Below are positions 1 to 13,117 of a stretch of DNA of 64,000 nucleotides, one piece after another (the first letter of the stretch is position 1; each line of letters starts with the position of its first letter). Source of the stretch: Anthostomella pinea (Eukaryota; Ascomycota; Sordariomycetes; Xylariales; Xylariaceae); contig CAUWAG010000003.1 in assembly GCA_963556695.1 (NCBI GenBank), positions 6,076,001 to 6,140,000 on the forward strand, read 5' to 3'. The notes below the pieces were generated by a model. That model was not told the origin of the DNA, ran no database searches, and saw nothing but the letters and a program-made list of their open reading frames with translations. Both the position numbers and the translations under genes were made by a program.

Positions 1-3000
1 TTCCAGATATCATCCATCGATCTTCTGACATTCGAGTTGGGATCGAAGCGATAACGGTAAAGCTTTGGGTAGATATTGGGGTCGAGTTCTGCGTCCGAGA
101 GGATATTACTCAACCCAAACCGACCGAACGCAGATCGAGCAGTCCAGGTAGCAGCATTGGTCGCAAGGGCCATGAACTTGTAGATGAGGCTTTGATCGCC
201 CACCTCGTTGGCCAGATTGATGATATCCTTGTACGAGGTTACGGATTTGCCCTCCCCGGTCGGTAGAGCTCCCGCGTCAAAAAGCTCCGTTTCATCATCG
301 ACCTTCAGCTGGGTCTTATTGCCTGTGAAGCTCGCAACAAGGTCTTTGACGAGATCGCCCTTCAGAGACTCGTCGCCTTTCTCGTAAACCAAAGAAAGAC
401 CCCGAGATGCAGTTTCTTGGACCAGCTCATCGCGAGCAGTCAGCAGTCGCATGAAGGCAACTTGACACTCGCGAAGGCGTGATTGGACATCAGGCAGATC
501 TGAGCAAAACTGAATGACGCAGAAAAGCCAAATCCCTGATGCTTTCAATAGCGATGGCTTCGTGGTCTTGCAGTCGTTGATGAGTTTGTCTAGAGTCGCG
601 TTGACCCGGAGGGCTCTTTTGCCAAGACTTTCAGCTGGTCCGACCAGTTCAACATCAATACCAAGCTGGACAGCCGAGGAGTCCCATCGAGCTATGGCAG
701 CCGCGATCGCTTCACCAGTAGCAAAATGAACTTCAGTTCTCTTGATCTCGAAAAGACTAAACAACTTGTTCATGATCTTTGCCACGGGGCTTGTTTCGTC
801 CCCTGACGCGTCCGCCGCGGAGGGAACTGCCAGTCTTCCAAGGGCAGTAATCGCCTTCTCGTTACCTGTAGCAGCGAGCTTGGCAAGTGAATCGACGGTC
901 TTCTCCAGCTCCTCGTCTTGTTGCGGAAAACCGAGATCAGCAGTCCACAACTGAGCCATGGAATCTAGAGCGGCAGTTGTGACGCCCGAATCTGTCTTTT
1001 GCAACGCGGAGGTGAAGCGCTTATAAAGAAATTGGACATGGTCGGACGTGTCTTGGGGTGTGACCTTGCCGTAGTACGAAGCCCGAGAAATATAGCTTCC
1101 CAGGCAAAGGAGTGAGCCTTGGTATTCCGCAGACTGGGAAGCCAACGGATCCGGACAAGACTCGAGGAATTGCCGTAGTTGAGCGGTATAGGCGGGCGCT
1201 TGACTACTCCAAGGCGCAATAATCCCGAAGGCTTTGGAAGCCAATTGCCGCACTTTCTGATTATTCGACTTGATCACTGGCAACAGCTCGCGTGTTCTTC
1301 CGGATATGGGCTTAATTATAGCCTCTGCTGGTGAAAACGATAGTATCTCGGCCAAGCAGCTGACACTTTCTTCAGAGCCGATGTCAGGGTGGTCTCGAAG
1401 TCCATCAAATGCTGCATTGAGAAGCTTGAGGAGGGATCTGTGATGTAGCGTCGTGAAGTAGTCTCTGAAACGGCTGCGAGTAGTAAGGTCGTTCTGCAGC
1501 CTAGTTTCGAGTTGTGCTTCCCAGTCTATCTCAACCTTGCTCTCACCCAAAACGGTGAGGAATAGTATCTGCTTGACATAGCGAATTGCCAATGGGAAAG
1601 CCTGAAGACGCTCGTTAGGGAACAGCGTATAGGTCGATGTTTGATCAACGGCCATATCATCATCGCCAAGCTCCCGAGGTGTCGCATCAAAAAACATCTC
1701 CGTCATTTCCGCCCAGTCCGGTAGCACCAGAGTGTCGTCGGGGTGCAACTTGGTGGCCCACCAAGGATCCAGTCCTCGTTGCCCCTCTTCCAAGACATCC
1801 CGACGATATGAGACACCACCGTTAAATGCGATAATGTCAATCCAGCGTGCTTTGACATTCTTGTAGGGAAGGCAGTTGTTCGCAAAGCGCGCAGCCACGT
1901 GACGCGCAGTCCGGATGCCCTGTCGTTCGGGCAAAGTCATGTACTCCAGGAGTAAGATTTCTAGGTCGCGATTTGGTGTGGCATCCGTGGATTTGAAAAG
2001 ACCCATCATGCTCGATAAGGCGCTCTCGACATAAACCACGATGTCCTGACTGGGGTCGGACACAAGGGAATCGAATAGCCATTTCAGCAAGGAATCCTTG
2101 GCTTTGTGTTCGAAATTGCTACCCCTCGCCAGAGTGCCAATTGTCTCGTACGCGTTTGCGCGTAATCGCTGCTCATCCTGGTACTGCGACTGGTTTGCTC
2201 GGGTATTGGGCGCTGGCCACCCTTGCTTCAGAATGTAGTCTTTCAAGATGAGCACAAGGTTCGGGCCCATTTCATGATCCTTGGTACTGGAGTTCGTGCT
2301 GTTTCGAGCGATCCAAGTAAGGAAAGCTAGCAAGGCCTTGTGTAGTCGCAGAGCCTCGAGACCAACGACAGGGGAATCCTCTCCCAGTGTCAGATCGAAA
2401 TCGTGCTTCACGGCGTCGACAACCTGCTTCTTGAAAGCACATGCAGCTACAGACTTGGTAAGTATACGGAGTACTTGCATTCTGTGTGCAGCTGGGAGGG
2501 TGTCTTGAGCTTGGTACAGGGACTTGATGACTTCCCTATTCTCAAGATCGACGCTGGATCGCTTCAAGACATCATCAGCTATCGTCGTAATGCGCGTGTC
2601 TGTAGACCCTGCTGCGTAGATTGCCGGCAGATGCCGTTCCTCGTCTGTGAAGGCACCACTTGCCAAGAAACTAATAGCTTTCATCTTACACTCGGGTAAG
2701 CTTAGACTATTGGGGGTGTTCGGTCTCCAGGCATTGGGGTTGTTGTTGCGTAGGAAGGCGACATCCCCTTTATCCAGACCTGATGGTGAAGCGGATAGTT
2801 TTCCATCCAGTTCGTCTTCAGTAGCTAGGGCCAAGTCCTGTCGTAGCAGAAACAACTTACCAAGCCAGCTTGACACATACTTGGCATCGGAAGGGTCTGG
2901 CAGTCCAATAGCTTCTGGGAGGGCAAGATCTTCTGTACTACCTCGTCCTGGGATTTTGATTTCCAGCAGCAAACGTAGGAAGATGTTGAAAAAACCTGCA

Positions 3001-3502
3001 GCACTGGCAGGGCTGGTTTCCTTCGAGATACCCCGGAGCACCACTGGCAGCAATTCGCGACGCCTTGCTTGGTCGAGTCGGAGAACACCTTGTTTTATAA
3101 GATTCAAATCGAGCTGCTTCACAATGGGCGAGCTTGTGCGCTTGTACTGCTCTAGGAGAGCAGCGACAGGCAAGACCACGCTGTTAACGGGGTCAGTGAA
3201 GAGAAACAGGTACCTTTAGAGGTCTATGCTCACCCAACCGGCTTGACGAAATTGCTGACACTGATGAATGCCTGGAATGCCTATTCTTATGCATAAGCGA
3301 GTTCTCATGATTGTCGGGTTTGCGCATCGTTGTTTACCGAATCTCGCACAGCCTTATGCTGGCTACCAGCCCGTTCGAGGAGGGGAGCCAGTTGGGATTG
3401 AAGAGCATCGCTCAGCTTCTTCTCATCTCCAGAGACGTTTGCGAGCTTATATCGTATTGACGACACGAGTCTCAGCTCGGCGCCCTCGTTGGATGAAGCC
3501 AT
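1..3502 (-). CDS. ecm29: ECM29-like proteasome adaptor/scaffold, partial (3' end outside window)
   Basis: ECM29 is a HEAT-repeat protein that binds the 26S proteasome and tethers or checks its core and regulatory particles. The ATG lies at 3502-3500. I place exons at 3502-3338, 3271-3234 and 3180 to beyond base 1, with introns of 66 and 53 nt; phases 0 and 2 join cleanly. About 1127 codons are visible, against roughly 1800 for the family. Exon 1 encodes the family's N-terminal pattern (ELRLVSSIRYKLAN, then LAPLLERAGSQHKAVRDS). The tiny exon 2 gives AFISVSNFVKPVG, and exon 3 opens with VVLPVAALLEQYK. At the left edge the protein reads YPKLYRYRFDPNSNVRRSM, the conserved ECM29 signature. Exon 3 stays open to the window edge. 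The identification rests on family motifs; exon boundaries are inferred from splice consensus and phase. Confidence 0.9.
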
Positions 3503-3794
3503 GGCGGAACCGTCTCTGGGTGGATGACACGCCGACGTCCCGAGGCAGGTGGGTGGATGCTGCACGGCGCCTTGTTGGGAGCAAGTATCCTTCAATACAC
3601 CTCAGGTAGGCAGGTAGCTGGGTATTCGCGGAAATCGCATGGATGTTATCGTTGCACCAGAGTCGTTTCAAGGGAGTCCGACGTGGGAGTCTTGTGTGCA
3701 GCTTGTATGAGAGGGTCGTATGTTGGCGCCAGTGATGCAATCAGGAGAACAAACACATCTGCCGTATGAGCATCCGGGACGCAGGGCAAAGTAG

Positions 3795-4221
3795 TTACAA
3801 CGGCTTCTTCACGTTTGTAGAAGTTGGCAGCGCATTTGTAGGTGGTTCGTTCTTCGCCTTCTCCAGGCCTTGTACCAGTCTAGCCAGCAGGCTGCTCACG
3901 TCAACGTCGTCGTCAATGCCAGAACCGAAAGGAACGGTGGCCGTTGGCGCACCAGCCACAGACGGGAGGATGTGGCGTACAGCAAGTAGCTCCGTCCATC
4001 TTATCTGATTGATATCTTATCGGGATACTGTATCTCCAGCTGTCTGTCCAGCTCACCACCACATGCATCAATCCGATTACCTTTCGCCTGACCGACCACG
4101 AGGTAAACATCAGCTAGATAGATGAAAGAGAGCTATCACCCTGCCTCGATTCCTCCGCACTACCTCTACATCGGACCCCGGGGGTAGCTATTTCCATTCT
4201 GCTCTCTGGGAAGTGGGACAT
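3795..4221 (-). CDS. Small three-exon gene, unknown function (103 aa)
   Basis: I do not recognise this protein. The last exon (4015-3795) reads as a coherent coding stretch: INQIRWTELLAVRHILPS, then acidic GIDDDVDVSSLLARLVQGL and a lysine-rich end KKPL. Two upstream exons can be joined in phase: 4221-4164 (ATG TCC CAC TTC) and 4113-4081 (ADVYLVVGQAK). The introns are 50 and 65 nt. The second donor (GTAATC) is weak, so the first two exons are less certain than the last. The result is a 103-aa protein with no signal peptide or membrane segment. It lies about 290 bp upstream of ECM29 on the same strand. Alternatives are a longer first exon, or a 3' fragment of a decayed gene. Confidence 0.4.
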
Positions 4222-7200
4222 TAGCACGGAGACTCGGTACTTCCACCACACAATCTCGGCCGTTTGTCGACCTGTTCCGACGCAGCACGTTCCTGATGCG
4301 GGTCAGAGTTGTCGCCCAGGCAGACTGACAATCTCGTCCTCTCCGCGACAAGAACGACGCCTCTTTCCAAACATAACGAGTCTATCAGCCGCAGTTCTTT
4401 CGAATAGTATTGGCCTTATTATTATGTGCAGCAAACCTAGCAAGATGCAAACGCCACTCCGCAGCCGCCTACCACGGTAGTGTACCAAGGTAGTAGAGCA
4501 GACCTATCGCTGAAGTAAGACCGCCAGGCTGCCAGGCACCAGGGTTGCTCGTTGGCGAGTCCCAACGGATGACCACATTCGGCATTCCCAATGCAAGGTC
4601 TGGTTGCCCAACGTTGCGCGGCTGACTTGTCAGATGGTGAAACGACTCAATTGATCATTGACGACTTGCAACAAGGTGACCCCATGGTCAAAAACGGCAT
4701 GGCATGGCGTCGCCTATGAAGGAACGCTACCGCGGGACATTCAAACCTACATCGCTGTGACGGAAAGGAACCTATGAGGATGCGGAAGTCATCGCGATCA
4801 AACCAGTGCCTTAGTCTGGTCCAGCTCTTCTTGTCCGTCACCGGCCCAAACTTTCGCCAGAGCTTGACATCCCCCACAATAGTTTCTTTGGATGACTGCC
4901 CCCGCATTCGCAAGAATGATGCTGTACTGATGAAGCCGAATTGAGTTATACATTACATCATATCCGGTACGAGCTGGCACGCCAATTAATTGGGTAAACT
5001 TGTCGAGCCCGGGTTGAGCAAACCCTCAAGGTAGCCACCAACCTGAGCGGCCATGCAGCCATGCAGCCTGACCCCCCAGTACGAGTAATGACAAACAGCA
5101 GCTCCCATTTTTTACTTGACAACAGTTAAACACAGAAGCACAGTACCGGCACTACAATATATAGCTGCTTCAATTGATAGGATATCATATGAAGACATCC
5201 GGATGCCCCGGCTGAGCCGCTGGACAACGGAGCCGGGCTTGCCCAGTCTCAACAACTACGAGAGACGCTACCCGACGCCAGTTGTATGGTGCAGAAACCG
5301 CGCAGAGGGATGTTGAGCAATCAGGATGTGGTATCGACATCTTGATACTCTAGCTACCTGTACAGTATATACTGGTATCTCGCGTTGCATCCTTTGGGGT
5401 TCTGCCAAAACAAGGTTGCACTGTACCTGAATAGATCGGAGGCGCAAGTGGGACTCTGGATCGTCTGGCAACTTGTTCAACGACAATAACACCAACCCCT
5501 CATTTTCTGAGAAGCTTCCCGAGGTCGTGACTCGTGGCAGTGACAGCACATTGGCACTACCAAAACTCAGATTGCTATCGAGCCTATGATGTGTCTTTCC
5601 CCGTTGGTCGTCAAGGATTGATGATGCCTTCATACGACCAAGCCACATCGAACTCTGATAAGTTGTACTGTAAGTACTGTACTCATGTGTCGTCCTCTTG
5701 CCGGCAGTGCATCGGGTTTCATTAGCGGGCCAAGCGGCTACTCACATGCGCGTAATTGCGCGAGCATAGGACGAGGCAAGGGGGTGGATTTGCTGGTCAA
5801 ACGCGATGATACAGGGGAAGTTCCCTCCGAGAATCTAGAAATGTCCTCGTCCCGGACCGAGCTGAGAGTCAGTCCGGTCAACATTGGAGAGCTTGTTGAG
5901 ACACGATGATCTCATCATCGAAGCCCATTTGAGAGTCCCAGGAACAATCCACTGCGCGATGCCAAATCGTCGAGAGCTGTTTACGCTCCAGCGCCGTATG
6001 CCATTCTCGTGGCTCACCGGCTGTCGCAAAGTAGGAGTGCTGCCGATACTGTACTTTGTGGACGGCGCACGGCGGTCGTTTGTCAATCTGCCCCGAAGGA
6101 CCATGGGACAGGGGTCGTGCAAATCCTCGCATTTCCCGGGGCTGAGCGTCATGCTTTGATTCGCGATCCCGACCCAGATTCGCGTTGGCCTTGTCCAACA
6201 CGTGGAAGAAAAATCAACCTGCGAATGCGATTGCACATGCAGAGTGCAAGACCGGCGAAGCAAATGCCCTCTCGTTGGACATTGATTCATAGCTACCCCC
6301 ATCCATTGGAACAAGTCAAAGCAGGAATCTACATCTAATATCTCTCGCATAGTGCAAGAAGTAAGTTTCTTGGACTGTGGTTTGGGATCCTGCTGTCCTC
6401 CCGTTCGGCTATGGCCACCGCACAAGTGAACCTTGAACCAACCGCAGGACAGCAGCTCGTGAAATTGCTCGGGCGCACAGGAAGAGGTACAGAACCCGAA
6501 CCGAGCCATTGGATGGATAGCCGGCCGAGTGAATGCATATCACCAAATTGTCGGGGTTTGAAGAAACCTGGTACTCGTTTCGAAACGAGACCTGCAGAGA
6601 AACGGGGAGATGGACCACCCGGACGCGGATGGGACCGATGGGTTGCCGCAAGGCGAGGCAAAAAAGCAAACAGCCAGGTGGTATCCTATTCCACCACTCG
6701 TCCTTTGCTGTCGCGAGGACTTTGGAATCGAGTGCTTCTTCTGATCAATCCTTGATGACAGGCAGAATGCCATGCCATCATTGGTCTAATATCTAATAAT
6801 AAACAGGATGGGATTAGAAGTCAGCTGAAGCCCTGCCGATGTCGTCGACCGTGGATATTATCGAAGCCGAGCATATAGGACGTGTCCTACCAATGAACGA
6901 CAGATTTCGTAGAGAAGCCCTGTCGTCTGGCCGGAGCTGAATATGGCTGTCTGGGAGCCCAAGGCAGAGGCAGAGGCAGATAGATATCCGATCGGTACTG
7001 CATATACTTGCTTCTCAACGATTCCACGTCCTGACGGCTCAACTTCTTGACTATCAATTCAAGACCGGGGATAGGCTATGAGCACAGAAATAATGTAAAG
7101 TCAAACTGACACCAAGACTAGAGACACACCATTACTAGTGTGGCCCGTTGGACATTGTGTGGCCACCAGGGCATCCATGGCTCGCACTCTTGAGAGCTGT

Positions 7201-8099
7201 CGCCCTGTCCCTTTCATCAATCTGCGGGCAGTCTTGCTATGCTATCCCTGCCGTGGATCAACCAGCTACCGGTACTAGCTATCTCAATGCAGCACCCGTG
7301 TGGTCGGTAGCATGTCGCCTTCACCGGACACACATGCTTTTACACATGACGGGAGTTATTAATGAATGAGGAGGTTGGTTCTCTCTGCCCTCGTGTCTGG
7401 GAGAGATGGTATCAGAAGCCTTGACTACCACCTCAACATTGAACACAGCCCCGACTGAACTCAAGAAGTACATGTACTCTACCAGCTTCCACAGTGCTGG
7501 AAAGATCAGGGCTTGGAGGAGATATTTCTACAGGTATCTCAGGTTGTGGCAACACATCAATACGTGTACATTTACGTACCCATTACCTTACCTTACCTAC
7601 CTATACTTGTTACCTCAGGTATCTTACATAGTACCCGACAGTATCTGAGTGAGATGCACGGCGCCGTCGGTTTCTGGCTTCGGGTTAGGCAAGCTGCTAG
7701 TGAGGCTAGCCAACGTTAATAGTGGCACCTCTTGAGAATTTTGAATGTTTTAAAGTTGGAAGCTGCGGCAAGCATCCATAGCAAGGCCAAGCTGCCAGTG
7801 CAGGGCTAGAGCTCTGAGTTGGGGCTGTGCCAGGCCACTGGCTACCCGCTGGCCCTGGGAACATTTGAAGCTTCCACTGAAGCTTGTGTGTTGCAACATA
7901 CTCACTTCCAATTCAACTTGTGAGCAGCCCTGAAGCAGAATGCTGAATGAAGGTGAGGTGTGTGTGCACATGTGCCTGGTAGGAAGGAAGTTATTTTTGA
8001 GCTGCAATAAACTTTCCTGACAACTTGTGAGAAGTACCATACCTACCTACCTGCTGGCAAGCTCCACCCTGTCTGCCTGTCTGCCTGCCCGTCATCGGC
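4222..8099. other. Gene-poor intergenic region
   Basis: No convincing coding region is seen on either strand. Open frames here (the longest at 5835-6509, minus) have no family motifs and arginine/serine-rich, low-complexity translations typical of chance frames. Short CTACC/TTACC-type simple sequence occurs near 7580-7610 and 8040-8050. Confidence 0.5.
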
Positions 8100-11000
8100 C
8101 CTAGTCGGACTGCATGTGTTCAATGGAAGTAGCTCTTGCCCTTCAGCGCCTCCGTCTCCACCTCCAGCGCACCTCCCAGTGGTCCAAGGCGGCCCAAGGC
8201 ACGTCGGCAGGGGGCCCCCCATTGGAAAGCACAAGCCCAATTCAGCCCAAGCCAGTTCCCCCAATGCCCATCCACATGCATCTCTTTCCACATGCACCCG
8301 CGCTACAGTCTACAGCCTGGACAGCTCACCCTCCCTCCCACTCTAGTCGTCTCTCCCACTCCCACAACATCCACTTTGACACCACGCGCAAACCCAAAAA
8401 TCTGTCTGCTTCTGTGTTTCTTGCTCGTCGTGTGTTTTATTCACTTCTGTTCCCTCTCTCGCCCTCCGCTCTGTTTTCTTTCCTCTTCCTCTCTTCCCCC
8501 AACCCTAATTCCCAACGGAACACCCTCAGTCTGTCTCTTCCATAAGTCCAGCCCGTCTGCGCCTCGAATTCGTTGGTTGCGTGCCTTCTGCCACCTCATC
8601 CTTTCGTGCCCGTTGATTTTGTGTGTCTTGTGTGCGGCCTCCTGGTACGGTACCTTGCCCTTCCTCATCAATTCACATCATCGCGCAGAGAGTCTGAAAG
8701 GTCCACTGCGGGTTTTCTTTCCGAGTTATTACGGTCCACCAGCAATTCTTGCGACACATCGAAAGCTCTGGAAGTCAACTTCACCTGTCCCTCTGTCGGT
8801 TTACCCAAGCAAGAACACCAATCCTCGTCATACTCGGCTTCACTGGAGTTCGTCACGGCTTTGCGTCTCTGCTGCTTTAACTCTCTGGTCCAATTGGTGC
8901 CCAAAAGTAAGTCGCGTCTTTCTTTGACTGTCTACTCTTGCACATTTGTGCACTCCAGCGTTCGAGCTCCAACCCGACCTTCCGGGCCACTGCCTGCTGC
9001 CTGCTGCCAATGGAGCTGTGGTCCTCGGTGGAAGCTAGCTCTACGTGCTGCCGGGGCGTGGTGGTTGACACCGAAACTTCACCTGTGCGGCTACCTATAT
9101 GATCGACCTCGATCCCAAACCCCGAGAAGCTGCGTCATCGAGCCCCAGGTCGCCGACTCCCGGGTACAGAACAGCCAGTTGGATCACCAAGGCCTACTCA
9201 GCACGGTCAACTTCCGATCATATTGACGGTACGGCGGCATGGTTCTCTCATGATTGTCCCCTCAATGCCCCGCGTCGCTCAACACCTGGCTGCTAGAGGG
9301 CACTCTCGGTCGGCTCGAGCTCTAGAAAATATTTCGACGATCAGCCCCACTCGACCAATTCCCGACGACCGAGCTCCCGATCACCAACTTGCTATGCTGG
9401 TGCAATGGAAGAAATATAGGCGGAGACCAGCTGTGCAGCACCTCGAGCAATCCCTCCAGCAATTGGATAACAATCGGTCTCAACTCAATGGAGTGACAAT
9501 CTCCTACGGGTGTCTGCCGTTCACACGTGCAATCTCATCTGCTGTGGTGGAGCTGGACATCGACAAGGCAACATCGAAACCAGACCCCTTGAATCACACG
9601 TCAAGACCTGAAGTATCTGGCCGAGCCTGCAGCGTTGTCCTGACAATCCGGTGGAGTCTTGCCACGCTGCACATGGTTGGAGGGGATGATCACAAGCTGC
9701 GGACGACAGAAGTCTGACGCCATTCCTACTTGTTGGGGGCGTTGTCCCCAGTGACCACGAGGCTTCTCGTATTGCGACTTTCTGCACAATCTCTGCGTCT
9801 GCGCCACCAGGAGCTGGTCTGCTCAAGTCTTCAGGTTGAACAGTTGATGTGGCCTGGCTTCAGAAACGGTTGGACGCTGGGATCTCAGCTGTGCCGACAC
9901 TGCTTTCTTGCCATCGGAACCTAGGAGGGCAGGAGTACGTCTGGAGTACCAGGCCACAAAGTGTGCATGGACTGGCTGCACACACCAACCTTCCGCTATA
10001 GGATTCCTCCGGCAATGTCTCGCTCCCCATATGCATGCCGGGGTTCTATGAGGCACTCGACAACGATGGGCCCACGCCTCACATCAAAGACATCAGGCAA
10101 CTGAACATGATTCAACACCCCAGCATTCTATTGCGAGTTCAGAGATGCAGCATCCCAAGCCTGTCTACTTCCATCGTCGTTTGAGTGAACGCAAGATGGA
10201 TGATCTTTCATCGGCGCCAGCGAACCCGTTTTGCATCCTTTGGACTTCATACAGATGGGCTGCCATTCAGTGCCAGAATACCACCTCAAGCTGGCCTCTC
10301 ACGACTGGCCTCTTTCCATGAGTCTCGTCTTTCTACACCAGACTCACAGTTTGTCTTCGCCGGTGATGTCACTTCGCGGGTCAATATGCATTATCATGCT
10401 TCATCCTGAGCTGTGGTCTGGGCGACAATAGTGCTTTGAAGCAGCTACTGCAAGGGTCATCCGAGTCACGCTTTTGTGACTGCATCCTTTGCAGCCTGTG
10501 AAAATCACAACGACCACTACGGAGCTCGAACGTTGGAAGATGCCCCTAATCACTATCATTGACTCCTTTGTGCTTGGTGTGCTTACATACACTTCAGGTT
10601 CCGGAATACTGTCACATCATCATTAGGCTGTGTCCCGAATCAGCCTACCGTTCTCAGCTGTCGGCCTTTGCATTCTGTTCTGCATTACGGTCACAACTTT
10701 AGGGCGTCGGCGTTATTGCTGGTCAGTGGTTTACAAGATCTGGATATCAGTCCATTTTGTCTGTTTCCGTAAGTGGACAATTCTACTTGACTTGTGGCAT
10801 TGATTCATCCTTCAATACACACTGCCCACCTCTCCACACTACCTGGCTCTACATCGCGGTCGGACCCTTGCGATATGGACCGGCACGTTGCTTGCAACCT
10901 CGACATTATCAGACGCAACGCTTCAGCCCTCGTTCTTGTGTCACCACGGAGGCTTAGACATTGTGAACTCTGTCCGTGGGCCTGGCAAATCCTGGTACCG

Positions 11001-13117
11001 ACCCACCATGCTGGTTCTCTCCGAAGCATACAGGTTAACCGACGGCCTTTGGGGCCCCACGCACACTCTGTTCCTCTCATCGGTTGCGCATTGCCCTGTT
11101 GTCGGAGACAGCTATGGTTCAGAGAAGTCGCACCAGTGGTGTTGTGGATTCACAATGTTTATGGAGGCTGAATGTGCTTCGCTTGAGGTCATGCGTGTTC
11201 CTCAATAGGACGCTTTCAGCATGTACCGAGAGCGCTCACATGGCACATCATCTCATGGGCTTGTCTTTCTGCCGAATCCTATGCACCGGAGAGGACCATC
11301 ATCTCCAGTCAGAGGCACCAACTTGACGGCTCATCTCATCCCTTTGTATGGCTTATTGGCATACATATATATGTGTCACCAACCACTTCAATAACCAAGC
11401 GCTTCCAGTCTGGCCATCAGGGGTAACCATCAACACCTATCGAGACTGGTACGGCCCTGGAACTTCTCTACCCAATCGACGCTTCCCAGCTACTCGATTA
11501 CACTTCGCAAGCACTGGCCCTCAAAGCACAGGTCCTGGGCTTGTCGCCAACGCTTTTTTTCCTGGCTGCCATGTCGCCGACGAGGACCACACTCATGGGC
11601 CCTGTGGGCTACCCATCAGCGGCACTGTGGAACCGGCAACTCTGTTATGCCTTGACGTCATGCTTGCTAGAAAGTTCTCAAGCCCTCCGTCAAGCCTCAT
11701 CGCCGATGATTTTGTCGAGCACATCGCCGATGATCCTATCGAGCACATTGCCAATGTTCTTGTCAAGCAACAGCACACCCTTGAATTTAGCCATTCCGAG
11801 TTCAGTAGTGTGCTAACTATACATTGTTCTCCCAGACAAAGGTTCCTTCGTCTCATCGACAGCAGCACCAGTGTACTGCCTCGCAGCCCGTATCAGAGCT
11901 CTTTCTGGTACGTGTATTCCGACTGGCCTTCCTGTGGCCCACAGGCAGTCGCCCTCCAGCATTGTGATACTCACGCTGGATGCCTGTTGCCTTGCACGCT
12001 TCAGGACTAGCGCGATCCATTGTCCGGCCCATTTCCATCACCCATTGTCCTCAATCCTACTGTGTCAATGCACCCATTGTTCTACTGCTTGCTCCACCTT
12101 ACATATATCTCACAGCTGCGCCACAATCTCTTCAGCCTCTCCATCTCCACCTTCTCCTTCACTGGCTCTGCTTCCAATTCTAACTGCTGCGCCACAGTCT
12201 CAACCTCCCTCTGGAATCACCTTCTCCTTCACAAGGTAAGCTTTCTCCTACTTTGTCCCAGCACACTCATTTCCCATGCACTATGAGTTTCATACGCTCT
12301 TGTACACTCTTCCGGAGTCGAGTTGTGTGATGTCCTCTTGCTGCACCCCAGCTTGGTGTGCTCCTTCCTGATCTACCCCCACGCACTTTCCCAGATGCAC
12401 CAGAACTTGCCCCCCTCGGTGTTCTTGCCAAAGGCCCAAAGATTTACTATCCATCAAGTCACCACTGCACCTTCTCTGTCCTCTCTACCAAAACCACTAC
12501 ACTTCGCGTCTCCAGCAACTTGAGCTTGCTGACTTCTGACCTCTAGGCTTTGAGCTGCTCCTCCTCCAACTGAACTGACCAGCTGAATATTGTGAGTATC
12601 CTCCTTCTGTATATCCTTCTTCTGCATCCCAGATCTTCCACTTGGCAGTTCAACTGCCTTCAACACTGCCTGCAAGACTGCTTCTCTCAACGGACTGCTT
12701 TTCCCAACAGACTGCCTTTCCCCAATCTTCCTCATACTCCTACTCATTTGGATGCGCAAGATTGGGTCCCTTGAGGAACGGGATTTTACTTTCACTGCTC
12801 TCCACTTTCCGAACTCTGTCCTTTTTTCTGCTCAAAATTACACATACGCTTCTGTGCCCTAATCAGCTCACCCGATCTGGTTAAGCGCAATTCTTTAGAG
12901 GCAGCCGCGAAGAACCTTGCCGGCTATCACCTCTCCTCCTCCAACCTTCTGATCACGCACAATACTTTGGAACCAGTCGCGAACAGTCTTGCAGACTGTT
13001 ACCTTTGCTTCCTCCACCAAGTCCATATTTCCCACACCACCCACTGGACACCTGCATACCCTCTTCTCGCGCACCAACCATAGCACTCTCTTCCTAACCT
13101 TGCGCATACAGGCCCTC
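8100..13117 (+). promoter_or_regulatory. About 5-kb pyrimidine-rich upstream/leader region of the three-RRM gene
   Basis: The plus strand is strongly C+T-rich, especially 8300-8560 and 12040-12880, and no conserved protein can be read in either direction. Consensus-like donors (AAAAGTAAGTC near 8905, AAGGTAAGCTTTC near 12234, TTGTGAGTATCC near 12591) and many pyrimidine-tract acceptors suggest a long, possibly spliced 5' leader or several transcription starts ahead of the ATG at 13118. Many short upstream ATG frames are present. An independent non-coding RNA or a poorly conserved gene cannot be excluded. The leader interpretation is inference from composition and splice signals. Confidence 0.4.

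Noticed and set aside
5835..6509. 224-codon minus-strand open frame
   Set aside because: The low-complexity, Arg/Ser/Cys-rich translation has no motif. Overlapping frames on both strands are equally long.
8136..8927. 263-codon plus-strand frame in the pyrimidine-rich region
   Set aside because: The Ser/Pro/Leu-rich reading is what C+T-rich DNA gives in any frame, and there is no conserved motif.
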